The translations under genes and the position numbers were made by a program. This document shows, piece by piece, positions 1-10,300 of a stretch of DNA of 64,000 bases. This stretch comes from Pseudisothecium myosuroides (Eukaryota > Streptophyta > Bryopsida > Hypnales > Lembophyllaceae), in NCBI GenBank assembly GCA_951799445.1, contig OX637291.1, forward strand, positions 8,992,501 through 9,056,500. The letters are read 5' to 3'. Position 1 is the stretch's first letter. The number at the start of each line of letters is the position of its first letter. The notes below the pieces were generated by a model. That model worked only from the letters and a program-made list of their open reading frames with translations. It made no database searches and had not been told where the DNA came from.

Positions 1-60
1 GTTGATTTCTCAAAAAATCACAAGCCGTTGATTTTGTGAGATTTAATTCAAGCCGTCCAA

Positions 61-240
61 ATATCAATACGGATATGGATACGAAGATGAATATTGTGTA
101 CGGATACAATACCGTATATGAATAGACAGTGAATACTGAATACGGATACATATACGGATGTGGATACGGATATAGATACGACACAATACTGGATTTGAAT
201 ACGAGTATGAACACGGATACGGGTACAAGATACGGGATGT
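61..240. repeat. Degenerate hexanucleotide (GGATAC-like) microsatellite
   Basis: The stretch is built from imperfect units such as GGATAC, GGATAT and GAATAC, repeated with point changes. The open frames on both strands are artefacts of the repeat (Tyr/Arg/Ile-rich). No coding function is inferred. Confidence 0.8.
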
Positions 241-307
241 TGTTTGTCCCATATTGTTTGTCAATTTTATTGCTTTCTGGAAATTACAAGAGAGTAGAGG
301 GGATGGG

Positions 308-420
308 GGAGGGTATGAAAATTTAAAAATTTAAAAATTTAATTTTTTTGGGGGAGGGGAAGGGGTATGAAAAATTTAAAATTTAAAAATTTTAATTTTT
401 TTGGGGGAGGGGGCTGAATT
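308..420. repeat. Two-copy tandem repeat, A/T block plus G-rich block
   Basis: A block of the form GGGTATGAAAA, then AAATTTAAAAATTTAA-like sequence, then TTTTTTTGGGGGAGGGG, occurs twice in direct orientation. The G-rich ends give a strong purine strand asymmetry. It looks like a local tandem duplication. Confidence 0.6.
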
Positions 421-445
421 TATAATTTTTTTCAAATTTAAAATT

Positions 446-490
446 CTTTTGGGTGCATTGTGACACAGTTTGTCACAATGCACCCAAAAG
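446..490. repeat. Perfect 20-bp inverted repeat (hairpin)
   Basis: The left arm 446-465 reads CTTTTGGGTGCATTGTGACA. The right arm 471-490 is its exact reverse complement, separated by the 5-base loop CAGTT. It is not part of any gene I can see. It may be the remnant of a short foldback MITE or an RNA hairpin; the sequence does not say which. Confidence 0.85.
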
Positions 491-803
491 AGGCAGTAAC
501 TGCCTACCCCCAAATTAGGGAATCGCAATTACCCAAAGACTGACTCTGAGAACTTGTTAGAATATTTTCCTTATTTTCCTTACTAAAATTTCAATCTTAA
601 CTATTGTAGTGTTGTTGCCACAGCCAAAATAAAAGTAAAAATAATTTTCTAATTTTCTAAATCATAAACAATTTGAAATTCAATATCTTTTTTGCTTTGA
701 GTCAGAACACCACAAAATAAACCCCCTGCACCCCTCCTTGTACAAAGCTTTCTGATGATACCAAGAACACAACTAGGAGATGCACGGTCCGAGAGATGTC
801 ACC

Positions 804-1735
804 CTAATCCCTAAAGTCCCGTTGTCCCCTCGGGGGACAAAATGGATTTTGGGCAGGCTCTTACGGTCTCAATATTTGTCATAATTTTCTGAATTTTTTT
901 TGTGAAGATAGATAATCACATTAGCTTTCTGAAAATGTAATTTTTATTTCAATTGGTGCCCGGGAGCAAAAGTTATGGCACAAAAAACCCAAATTTTAGT
1001 TCGGCGGGCAGAAAAAAATCCTCACAAAAACTTTAAATTAAAAATTTTAAAAATTTGTTTCATATAGATTTTATTTTTATCTATATGGGAAGCTTTGATT
1101 CATTCCATTTGGATTTGTTATGCAAAAGTTATGGACATTCTTATTTTTCAGGCAATTAGAGCATTTTCTTGAAAAAATAACTTGTAGGATTCATTTCTGA
1201 ACCCAATTTTGACAATTTTTCAAAAAAAAAAGTCTCACAAGGTTAAGATTTCTTGATAGAACAATCGCACCGTTGAGATTAGTATATTTCAACTCTATCT
1301 TAGAGCTATTAATGATTTAATTTTTTCTTCAATCTTGAACCTACTTCTACATAACAATTTTTTAATGAGAGAAAACTAAGTGTTTCTTATTTGAATTTTT
1401 TTTCCTAGATTCTCAACTCAATTCTTCATCATATAAAATTAGAAATTCAAAATCATTAGAGCAAAAATTTTAAGTTAAGAAGGTTCAAAGTCCAAAAATG
1501 TAGTTGAACAAGGTGCAAAAAAACTTGATTCCTTCACTTTAATTGCAAATATCTTGCAATCTACACAGTCAAAGTTTTTGAAATTTCTTCCACACATTCT
1601 TACACTAGTCTAGTACAAGATCCTACGGTAAAATATGCAAAAAACACATTAAATTTTTTTTTTGCTCTTTGCTATAGAAATGGCAGTTTTGAGTGGTTTA
1701 GTATGGAAAAATGGCCTTGGGACTTTAGGGGCTAA
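804..1735 (+). mobile_element. TTAA-type MITE, family P, copy A
   Basis: A ~930-bp non-coding element starts with CCCTAAAGTCCCGTTGTCC and ends with GGGACTTTAGGGG. The interior matches copies B, C, E and J in this window, including the GTGCCCGGGAGCAAAAGTTATG segment and the TAGAAATGGCAGTTTTGAGTG segment near the right end. Both flanks read CTAA rather than TTAA. Because they are the same in direct orientation, they look like a target duplication rather than an extension of the inverted repeat. No transposase is encoded. Confidence 0.8.
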
Positions 1736-2105
1736 CAAACAAACAAAACAAACAACAACCTAATTTTATGTATGGATCTTGGTAAAATTCTATTAAAATG
1801 TGACCATTTCTTATTCCATGTAATATAAACATAGTTAAGTGTTTTGCAATTGCTTGGATTTTTTATTTTTTATTTTTGGAACAAATGGGAGACCCACTGC
1901 ATTAAGAAGAAACCAAAGAACAACAACCAAGCCATAACAACTAGACAAAAAGAGCCAAACAGACCAATTGCTTGAAATTCATTACTTATTGAAAATGGAC
2001 ATGGGATTGAAGCGGGGATTGAAGACTTGTTTGAGTTATTGTTGAATCCAAATGGTTTTGGTCTAAAGATCTTGCATAAAATTGGAAATGCAACACAATA
2101 TGAGT

Positions 2106-3040
2106 TTAACCCCTAAAGGACCGTTGTCTCTCTAGGGAACAAATGCGTTTTTGGGCAGGTACCTACGGGCTGAAATTTTCTTCTGATTTTTTGAAACTTT
2201 TTTTTGAGGTAGAAAAGCTGATTAACTTTGTGGGAATATAATTTTTTTCACAATCGGTGCCCTAAAAAAAAAAGGTATGACCAAATAAGCTCAAAACAAG
2301 GGACAGGGGGCAGCCCGGGTAGCAAAAAAAAATGGCAAAAATTTGAATTTTTTTTTAATATTTTTTTTCTCATAGATTATATTTTTGCCTATCTGGAAAG
2401 ATTTGATTCATTTCATTTGGATTTGATATGAGAAAGTTATGGACATTCTTGTTTTTTGGGCAGTTAGAGCATCTTCTTGAAAAAAATAACTTGTAGGATT
2501 CAATTTTGAATGCAATTTTCAAATTTTTCAATTTTTTTTTTTGCATGGTTTATTTTACTTGCTAGAACAATCTCACCATTGGGATTAGTGCATTTTAATT
2601 CCATCTAAAATATATGAATATCTTAGATTTTCCTTCTATCTCATACCTACTTCTACTTAACAATTTTTTTAAGAATGATAATTAAGTTTTTTTGAATTTC
2701 TTTTTTTCCCTAGACTCTAAACTCAATTCCCCACTATAAAGATTTAAAGCTCAAAACTTTGTAGTGCAAAAATTTTAAGTTAAAAATGTTCAAAGTCAAA
2801 AAATCTGATCTCGTAATGTGCTGAAAATTTGTTTTTTTCACATTAAATGTAGATATCTTGCAATCTGTGCGGTCAAAAATTTTGAATTTTTTTCCACACA
2901 CTCTCATACTAGTTAGGTGTAAGATCCTATGATTAAATGTGAAAAAAAAACATTTTTCAATTTTTTTTACTTTTTGCTATAGAAATGGCAGCTTTGAGTG
3001 TTTTTTGGCAAAAAAAAGGCCTTGGTCCTTTAGGGGTTAA
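2106..3040 (+). mobile_element. TTAA-type MITE, family P, copy B
   Basis: A 935-bp element, counting the flanking tetranucleotides, starts TTAACCCCTAAAGGACC and ends GGTCCTTTAGGGGTTAA. The interior aligns with copy A in the same orientation and with copies C, E and J in the opposite orientation. The flanking TTAA fits a 4-bp target duplication. The internal frames are short and not conserved between copies, so it is treated as non-autonomous. Confidence 0.85.
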
Positions 3041-3900
3041 TACAAAATATTGAAGTTGGCATATCAAGAGAAGTTGTTAAAGTTTTGATTAGAGACTATT
3101 TGTATGGTCAAAATCTGAAAATTGTTTAATTTATATTGAATAAAACTTGAAGCATTTGGCATAACATTGAAAATTTATAAAACAAAACAAATTTTTGATG
3201 ATATATAAATATTGCATTTTGATCTTCTTAGGATTAGCTAAATGTTTATCTTATATTGATTTGGTACAAAGAAAAAAAATTAATGGTGAGAACATCGATT
3301 TTTTTTAGTAAAGATTATGAGAATTAATAGGAAATTAATGTAAACTCTCTCCACCTTCTACTATCTTAAACAACCAAAGATACAAAAAAAGAAATATAAA
3401 AAGAAATGTTGAAATGCAAGGAGAGTGACGTCAATAAATTACAGGTTTCAACTTCACAAAACTCAACCCCCATTGAGACGACGAAGTACAAGGGCAATGA
3501 GGGTGAGGCAAAGAAAGTGGCTGAGAATACACAAAAGTTTGTAAATGTATGTCAAAAACCTGTGGTTTCAAGGAAAAAAAGAAAAAAAAAGAAAAAAGAA
3601 AAAAGAAAACCCCCAAATCAAACAACAAACCGTGTGGATGAAACACCCTATTTTTTGCAAGTACTCACAAGTCACAGCTTGCGAGGAGTTATGGGCCACC
3701 CATAACTCCTCCACAATATATAAATCATTGTGTTTTATGTGAAACAATTTTTTTTCCCATTGATTCATGAATCTTTGTGGAGCTTCCTTGATGAATATGA
3801 ACGAGTGGATGATGATTACTAGTAACTTACACTTTTCTGAAACATTCATCATCCAGAGCTTTGTAGGTTGAGCATTTAGGGGTTATTAGATGTCGGGTTG
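3041..3900. other. AT-rich intergenic stretch with no supported gene
   Basis: An open frame at 3406-3705 starts with a true ATG, but its Lys-rich C-terminal half comes from a purine run and nothing in it resembles a known protein. I do not call it a gene. The stretch also holds the short hairpin at 3683-3711. Confidence 0.6.
3683..3711. repeat. Perfect 13-bp hairpin
   Basis: GAGGAGTTATGGG at 3683-3695 pairs exactly with CCCATAACTCCTC at 3699-3711 across a 3-base loop. It lies upstream of the POLAR-like gene island. No function can be assigned. Confidence 0.75.
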
Positions 3901-5580
3901 TGGCTATGGCGCGTCGTGTCGTCGTCCTCTTCTTCCCCCCAAGAGTGAGCCGCATTGCCGTCCTCGTTCCTTTTCTTCTTCGCTTGCACCTGCGTGTAGC
4001 TCACGAGGTTTGTCTGTCGTTGTAAAAGACATTGACGTGTGCTTGAACCCCGAATTCGCGGACTGAGGGAGATGTGGCTGAGTGATCAATGGGCGGGCGG
4101 CTGAAGATTACAGTAAAAGTCTTTTTTTCTTTTTGAAATTTCAAAATTCCTGGTGATTGTGAGGGTTGCAAGAGCTGGAGGAAGGCGGTGGGAATGTGAG
4201 ATGCGTGGTGAGGAATGATTCTTTGGGAAATTATTATTGTGGCGCGATCGATGCATAGTTCTTGAGCTTCTTGGATTTCGCGGTTCTGTATTGTGTTTGG
4301 GGACGGGATAGGGGCCTGCCTGCCTGCCTGCCTGGGGCGCTTCCTTGGATGCAGACATTCTCTAATGCCAATCTGAGATTTGAGAGCTGGACGTGGTCTA
4401 GGTCGTGAGCTTGCCCCTCATTTCCGACATTGGGAGGTGATTGGATCATCCAAGACTTGTATGTCGTCTTTTCCTGAATCTCATCGGACCTTTTGTCGCG
4501 TTCGTTTTTTGGTAGGAACTGGCGAGCTACGTGAATAAGATTGGCCGTTCACGGCTCTGTGTTTGGAGAATGACTAGGCTAAGTTTCAGTCAGGGTTAGG
4601 GCGCGGAGCACCTCTTCTTTCCCCATATACAGGGTTCAATGTACTTGATGGATGTCTGCCGGTGGTACTTTCAAGAGGCGGACCGGAGTACGTTTTGTTT
4701 TTTGGAATTAGACGTGTACTATACTTATACTCGTACTAGCCGATCGCAGTATCTTTGGACCAGATCGTTAGAGGGCGGGTTCATTCTTTAAGAAAGAGGA
4801 TTCTATTTGCGTGTCTTGAAGCATTTTGTGTGAGAGGATGGGTTCATGTTGTACGGTAGAGATAGCATTTGCGTTACTTCAAACTCTTTAGTGTGAAGGA
4901 GTGTGATTATTGGGAGATCGGTATAGAGCCGGGGAGAAATCACTTCGGATATAAGAGTCAAATTTTGCTGAGATTAAATTTTATCACTACTTATGAATTT
5001 TTATGCGATCTTCCAAAGTTGGAGGTTGTATTCCACTATAAGTGACAACCCCATTTGCATTCAAAGATTGGCAGCCATATACCTTAAACCAATTCATGTT
5101 TGCACCAGTCGCTCATGAGCCAACAACTTTTATGAATAGATGAGATGTTGTTGGTTACAGGGGTCAGTCAGTAGGAGACGGGATCAGGACCCTGTGAGTA
5201 GTTTTATTATCCTCTCTTTTTAATGCTAGACCTGCGTGATGTAGATTCAACCAGCTGATTCTTATCTGTCTTCAAGTGCAATTGGTATTGTTACAGAATT
5301 TAATATGAAGTTTACTGGATTGGCTCTCTTGCAGGTTGAAGTTCCAGTTGCAGGGGCATAGCAAGGAGCTGGAGTCGAACTCCAGAATTTGTTCATACGG
5401 TATGAATGGGAGCCAAGCACAGCAAGAGAGAGGTGTTTCTTCTGCACCCTGTCTTTGGCTTCAGATTCTATCTAGACATCGGGAGGATTTGGTTGCAATT
5501 GTGTTTTGTGAACACCGGTCGAGTGGGCTATTGAGAATTAGCTTGCAGATGAGAGCGTATCAGAGTGTGACTGCCATCAG
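3900..5580 (+). promoter_or_regulatory. Probable promoter and 5' leader region of the POLAR-like gene
   Basis: Base composition rises sharply at about 3,900 compared with the AT-rich DNA before it and stays higher to about 12,150, which fits the gene island. No long ATG-initiated frame is present on the plus strand here. An acceptor-like site CTCTCTTGCAG ends at 5334. An ATG at 5402 opens a frame that runs to 5725 but is out of phase with the conserved frame. It could be an upstream ORF or an N-terminal exon joined by an intron I could not place. Confidence 0.4.
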
Positions 5581-7311
5581 TGAAGGGGAGAAGGGGAGGT
5601 ATTTCTGCTGCTTCTTACAAATGCGGCACAAATCTGAGCCTATTGCGTGGCTTGAACACAAACCAGGCGCTTCTCGATTGTACAGCACCCAGTGGATCTC
5701 CATCTTCAAAGATCTCGCGGACTAGATCACTTCCTAGCAAAATCTTCTCCAGGAATCTCAGTCGCGAGCATGGGCGATTTTTCAGAGGAAGGCCTCTGCT
5801 GGAGGATGTGGACGGCATCGATCACATTGAAGAGTTTAAGAGACTAATAGAATTCGAGAAGTTGCATGAAAAAGAAAGTACAGGTTCCTCAACTAAGCCA
5901 GAATTTGTACATAGCTGTATCGGCTCTCTCCGGGGCTCTAGGGAAGAGATCATCTACGAAGAAGAAGATGACGGTATTGTAGGAGCTGCTGGAGATCAGC
6001 AACAGACCCCAGTAGGAAGCGTGCAAGCTAGCCCTTCTTCTAGTCGATCGTCATCTCAGGCTCCCTCTTTCCTTGCTGAAATTTTGGCTGAAGCTGAAAA
6101 CTTTGAGGCAGCTGATGTGGCTCCGGAAGCTATTGTGGTAGACGTCCTAGTTGTAGTTGCCGATGACGGGGATTCTGGAAAGCCCGTTATGGACCAGGGA
6201 TGTCTGCTGGGTTCACCTAAGAACTGTGAACGTATTGACAGCGATCTAATTGCAGCCGCTGAATTTGTTGACAAGCCTTTGCAGATAGAGTCGTGGAGTG
6301 TTGATAATGTTTCTAATCTAGAAGTGACATGCAACCCAAATGGCTTGGGTGTATGTGAGGGTCAGATCTTTCTGGAGGGGAATTCTTTGACAGCTGGGGA
6401 CGAAAACGGGGAGAGATTTGTTGTGTCCTTTAGTGGGGCACCTGCTTTGACAGAGGTCTACTATTTTACTTTTCAGGCCCAGAAACAGTCTGGGCCACGT
6501 GGAACCTGGAAACGACTGAAGAGAATTACTTGTGATCTGCAAAATTCTGGTTGCCAGATTGAAACAAAGATGACTGGGAAGGGGAAAGTTAGTTTATCTT
6601 TCAACAATTCTAGGAAGCAGCCAAGGAGGCACAGTTTCACGGATTCCAGAGACTTCGTTTGGGATTCCAGAGATTTGTTTGGGAAGAGGATCAAGGATGA
6701 AGAGGAAGAAGTGGATGATGCTAGTCCCGCTGACATGCAGCCTGGTGCTTTTCCATGTGGTTTGCCGGGACAAAGGAACCCTTTCTTGAAATATGATGCT
6801 GGTTTTCTCGGGAATATCCCTGAACAAGGTTACAAGAGATGGTCTCCAAAGAAGACCAGCAAAGGGACAGCTTTGGCTCGGAAAATGCGAGGACTTGGGG
6901 GTTCGCCGAAGCCTGTGACATCGTTGGAGAGCTGTCTCAGAGCTCAGATGGCCGATGCATTCATCAGTTACAGACTCAAGTCAGAGTCTGACCGAGGGAA
7001 CCCACAGATGGCTAATGCGCTCATCAGTAAGCGAGTTAGCCGACCACTTTACTTCCCATCAACAGTAGATGAGGAAGGCGTACTTGAGGATGCGGTTGAC
7101 ACCAGTATACCTTCGTCTCCAAATGTTCGCAATGTGGTTGATGAAAGCAGCAACTCCGAACCCAAACAAAGTGCTCTTCCAAAACTGCCAAATCTCTCCA
7201 AATTCTTGAAGGAGTATGCTGCAAAGCTTTCTAAATCTAGCGAGTGTGAGCGTTGCACTCCGAGCCGTAGTAGAGCTCGAGCAAATGATCAGAAGGCTTC
7301 GAGCAGCACTT
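5581..7311 (+). CDS. POLAR-like gene, large 5' coding exon
   Basis: This exon contributes about 577 codons. The acceptor CTGCCATCAG at 5571-5580 is a best guess, because the same frame has a stop at 5568. It encodes a basic Ser/Arg patch, then acidic stretches (EEEDD, DEEEEVDD). The family motif SLESCLRAQ starts at 6921. Just after it is a short internal repeat, QMADAFISYR then QMANALISKR. The donor is CTT|GTAAGG at 7312 (phase 1). Reading on instead would give a 34-residue tail and a stop at 7413-7415, which is probably intronic. Confidence 0.65.
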
Positions 7312-10300
7312 GTAAGGATACCCTTTTTCTTCTAGTCCTGAAGAAACCAAAAGTATCTCATTCTTGGCACGTCCTTTCAGATAGTTCTGATCCTGGACTT
7401 CATAGTGTTTTTTAAGGGGGTGTTCCATGTGTATTATATAATCGCATTGGTCTGCTAACTTCGTAGGTCCGTAATTGTAAAATTGAACCTTCTCTAGAAC
7501 AAATTCGGAGAATTCCTTTGATTCCTTCTAATTTGGTTTGATTATTGTCATTATTATAAACTTTTCTTCGTTGTCCTATTGTCGAAACCGAGATCCTTAC
7601 TGGACTGGCGGCGTGGATCTAAAGGCGTTTGATTAATATCGTTGTAACTTCCTGGTATGCGTTGCCCCTTGGTTGACTGACCAAATGACGTACACCTTCT
7701 CTAATATTCATTTTCTGTTGTTTTGTTTCAGCTTCAACGATGCCTTCTTTCGAGACTCTCCTTTTCAGTTTTGGAGTGGGCCTTGGGGTGTTTGCTTCCG
7801 GTGTTCACAAACTTGAAGTGAAAAGGCTGAATCAGTTGTTGGAGCAGTCGCAAGCGGAACTGGAGACCTTGAAGTTGGAACTTGAAAGAAGGAAAAGTCC
7901 TTTACGCACTAATAGATCCGAATCAGCTACGGTAAGCGACATCGTGCATTTGCTTGCTCTTCAGCGGAGGGCAGTTTCTGTAGGGGAGTTCTCGGTTGGA
8001 GTACCTTAGAATGTTCACATTTCTTCTCCTTACTGGACTCAAATCATTCTCTCGCTCTTTTCTCGTTGTTTTTGTTCGTGATTGTCTCTTAGTTTGGCGT
8101 CAAGAGCGAACATGGTGTACAATATTTTTGCACCTCCCACTTTGAAGTAGTTTTAATACTTCTGCCTTATGTCTTTTAGAGATTACAGTTCAGTATTGCA
8201 TGAGAATCACAGAGAAGGTTCACCTCAGTATCCTTGCTATCTTTGATCAGTGTGGAGATGTAATTCTTTTAATGTCCATGCTCTTAGTAATTCGTAGTGC
8301 TTGCTGTAGACTATCCGAACTGAATATCTGAATCCGAAAATCCTCACCATGTTATCACTGGTTTGGGGCTTGCTCAGCAGGGAATAGTTAGCAAAGGTCA
8401 GTATTCTGTGAGGAGCTATTATGGATCAGAGCAGCAAGAAGATCAAATGACTGAACTCGAAGCGGAGTTGGAGGCTGAACTTGATCAACTTACTGGGGGG
8501 GATTCCGCAACGATGACCAGTCAATACTCAGCTATGGACGAGGTATTGACTGATCTTTTTGAACTTCGTACAGCTATCTTGTTGGGCTAGCTAGACGCCT
8601 GTGCCGATTGTCATGTCTTATTGCGTATCAGGTAAACAACTACCAGATATATGTCATCTGTCATCTGGCAGGTAGGCAATTGTCATGTCTTATACTGTGG
8701 GTGTTCAATTGCAGTGGGTGAGAAATTAAGTGTCACCCACAAGAATTCTGTCCAAAGAAATTGTAAGCCACTTTGCAGTTTCCAAGCTGGTCAAAACTGC
8801 CATACTAAATATGAAACATATGCATTACTGTGGCGTCTTGTAATTATTGTGGTTCATAGTATATAGTGTATTTTGGTGTCGGTGCAGTGTTTAGATACTG
8901 TAAGCAATGGAATAATTGCCAGGTGAACGATGGTTTTGTTGGTGGTGATGGTTGTGGCAGCTGGACATGGATACGTCGGTGGTTTACGGTGATCTAGAAC
9001 CAACAGGCCTGCCTGCAGGAGTCGAGGAAGATTCCGATGAGACACCTCCTGGACAACCTGCATGCTTGAACAATTATGCAGTTTCACCGCGAGAGCTCAC
9101 GCGCTTGTTGCACAAACTACAGGTTTGTGGAGCTCTGTGTCGTGTAGTCACTTGAATTAAATTTCATTTCTTTGATCATTTTCCTTGTGGGGTTCCTTGA
9201 CTGTTTCGATGTTGCTGTGAGGTTGTCGAATTTTATGATCCTCGTCGGCATTTATGCTAATGACTGATATGTATGGGGGAAAATACAGACATCTCGACAA
9301 GACAATTTAATTGCTGACTTGGAAGAAGACCTTGAAGCAGCGCTGTCAAAATTACAAAATAGAGAAAAGGAGCTTGAGCTTTGGAAGGATAGAGTCAAGC
9401 GGTTGACGAAGGTTTCGTTTGTTTCTGCTTCAGGTGAGCTTTTATACCTTTTCTGATTTGAACTTCATTGCCAATTTTTTTTCTCAATAACGTTAGATGT
9501 CCATCTTATCACACTGAATTTGTAAGGGTGAAATGTCAATGTCACTATTGGTGCTGACGTTATTGTGTATCGGTCATGATTTAATTTGGTCCTCATAAAG
9601 TCTTCTAATAGGGTTCATGCCTGCAGCTGATGAATATTTGACCCCAAGTATTCCCACCGAGGGCGTGGCTACTGAAGCATCAACGGCTCCGAGAAGTGTC
9701 GATCTTCTCGGCAGCCAAGAATACCCTTCAGTTCCAATGCAGGAACACGAGGCACCGGCTACCGGCATTGTGTCAGAGGAAGACCCAGCACAACCTGGTT
9801 CACATCCATCCACCGGACCTGTAACACAAGTTGGTTTGAAATCAAGTTTGCACAAGCAGGTGGGTCTCAAGTGTTTTTTTGTTGTCCTCTAACGGTCGAT
9901 GGTCTGCCTCTTTGGATTACCTGCAAGTGATCTATCGTTTTGACTTGACTAATTTTATTTTTCAGACGCTGTCTCGACTATACAAATTTCAGACCAAATA
10001 ACACGATATTACCTTCCTCCGTGTGGTGTTTGCCACAGGAACCTGCAGACATGGGTAGGGAGAGTTTTTCCGACGGCAGCTCTGAAATTACTGCTAGGGA
10101 TTGTAAACCAATATTGGACAATGCTCAGATTATTTCGCAGCTGATTGATTCTGTTCATGGATTGGAGTCGTATGGCGATCGTGCAGAGAGTGTAGAGTTG
10201 GGCAGTACCACTCCTAGTCAAGGTCTCTTTTCAAGTTCCGTCTCAATTTCAGATATCTTGGATGAGACTCCTGAAAGACATAGAGATAGAGGTAATTTGA

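Noticed and set aside
3406..3705. 99-codon ATG frame on the plus strand
   Set aside because: The Lys-rich part comes from an A/G run, the remainder matches nothing known, and the opposite strand is open too. It has no supporting promoter or splice context.
7312..7415. Extension of the first POLAR-like exon to the stop at 7413
   Set aside because: A strong CTT|GTAAGG donor precedes it, and joining to the acceptor at 7731 restores the conserved family segment in phase. The extension looks intronic.
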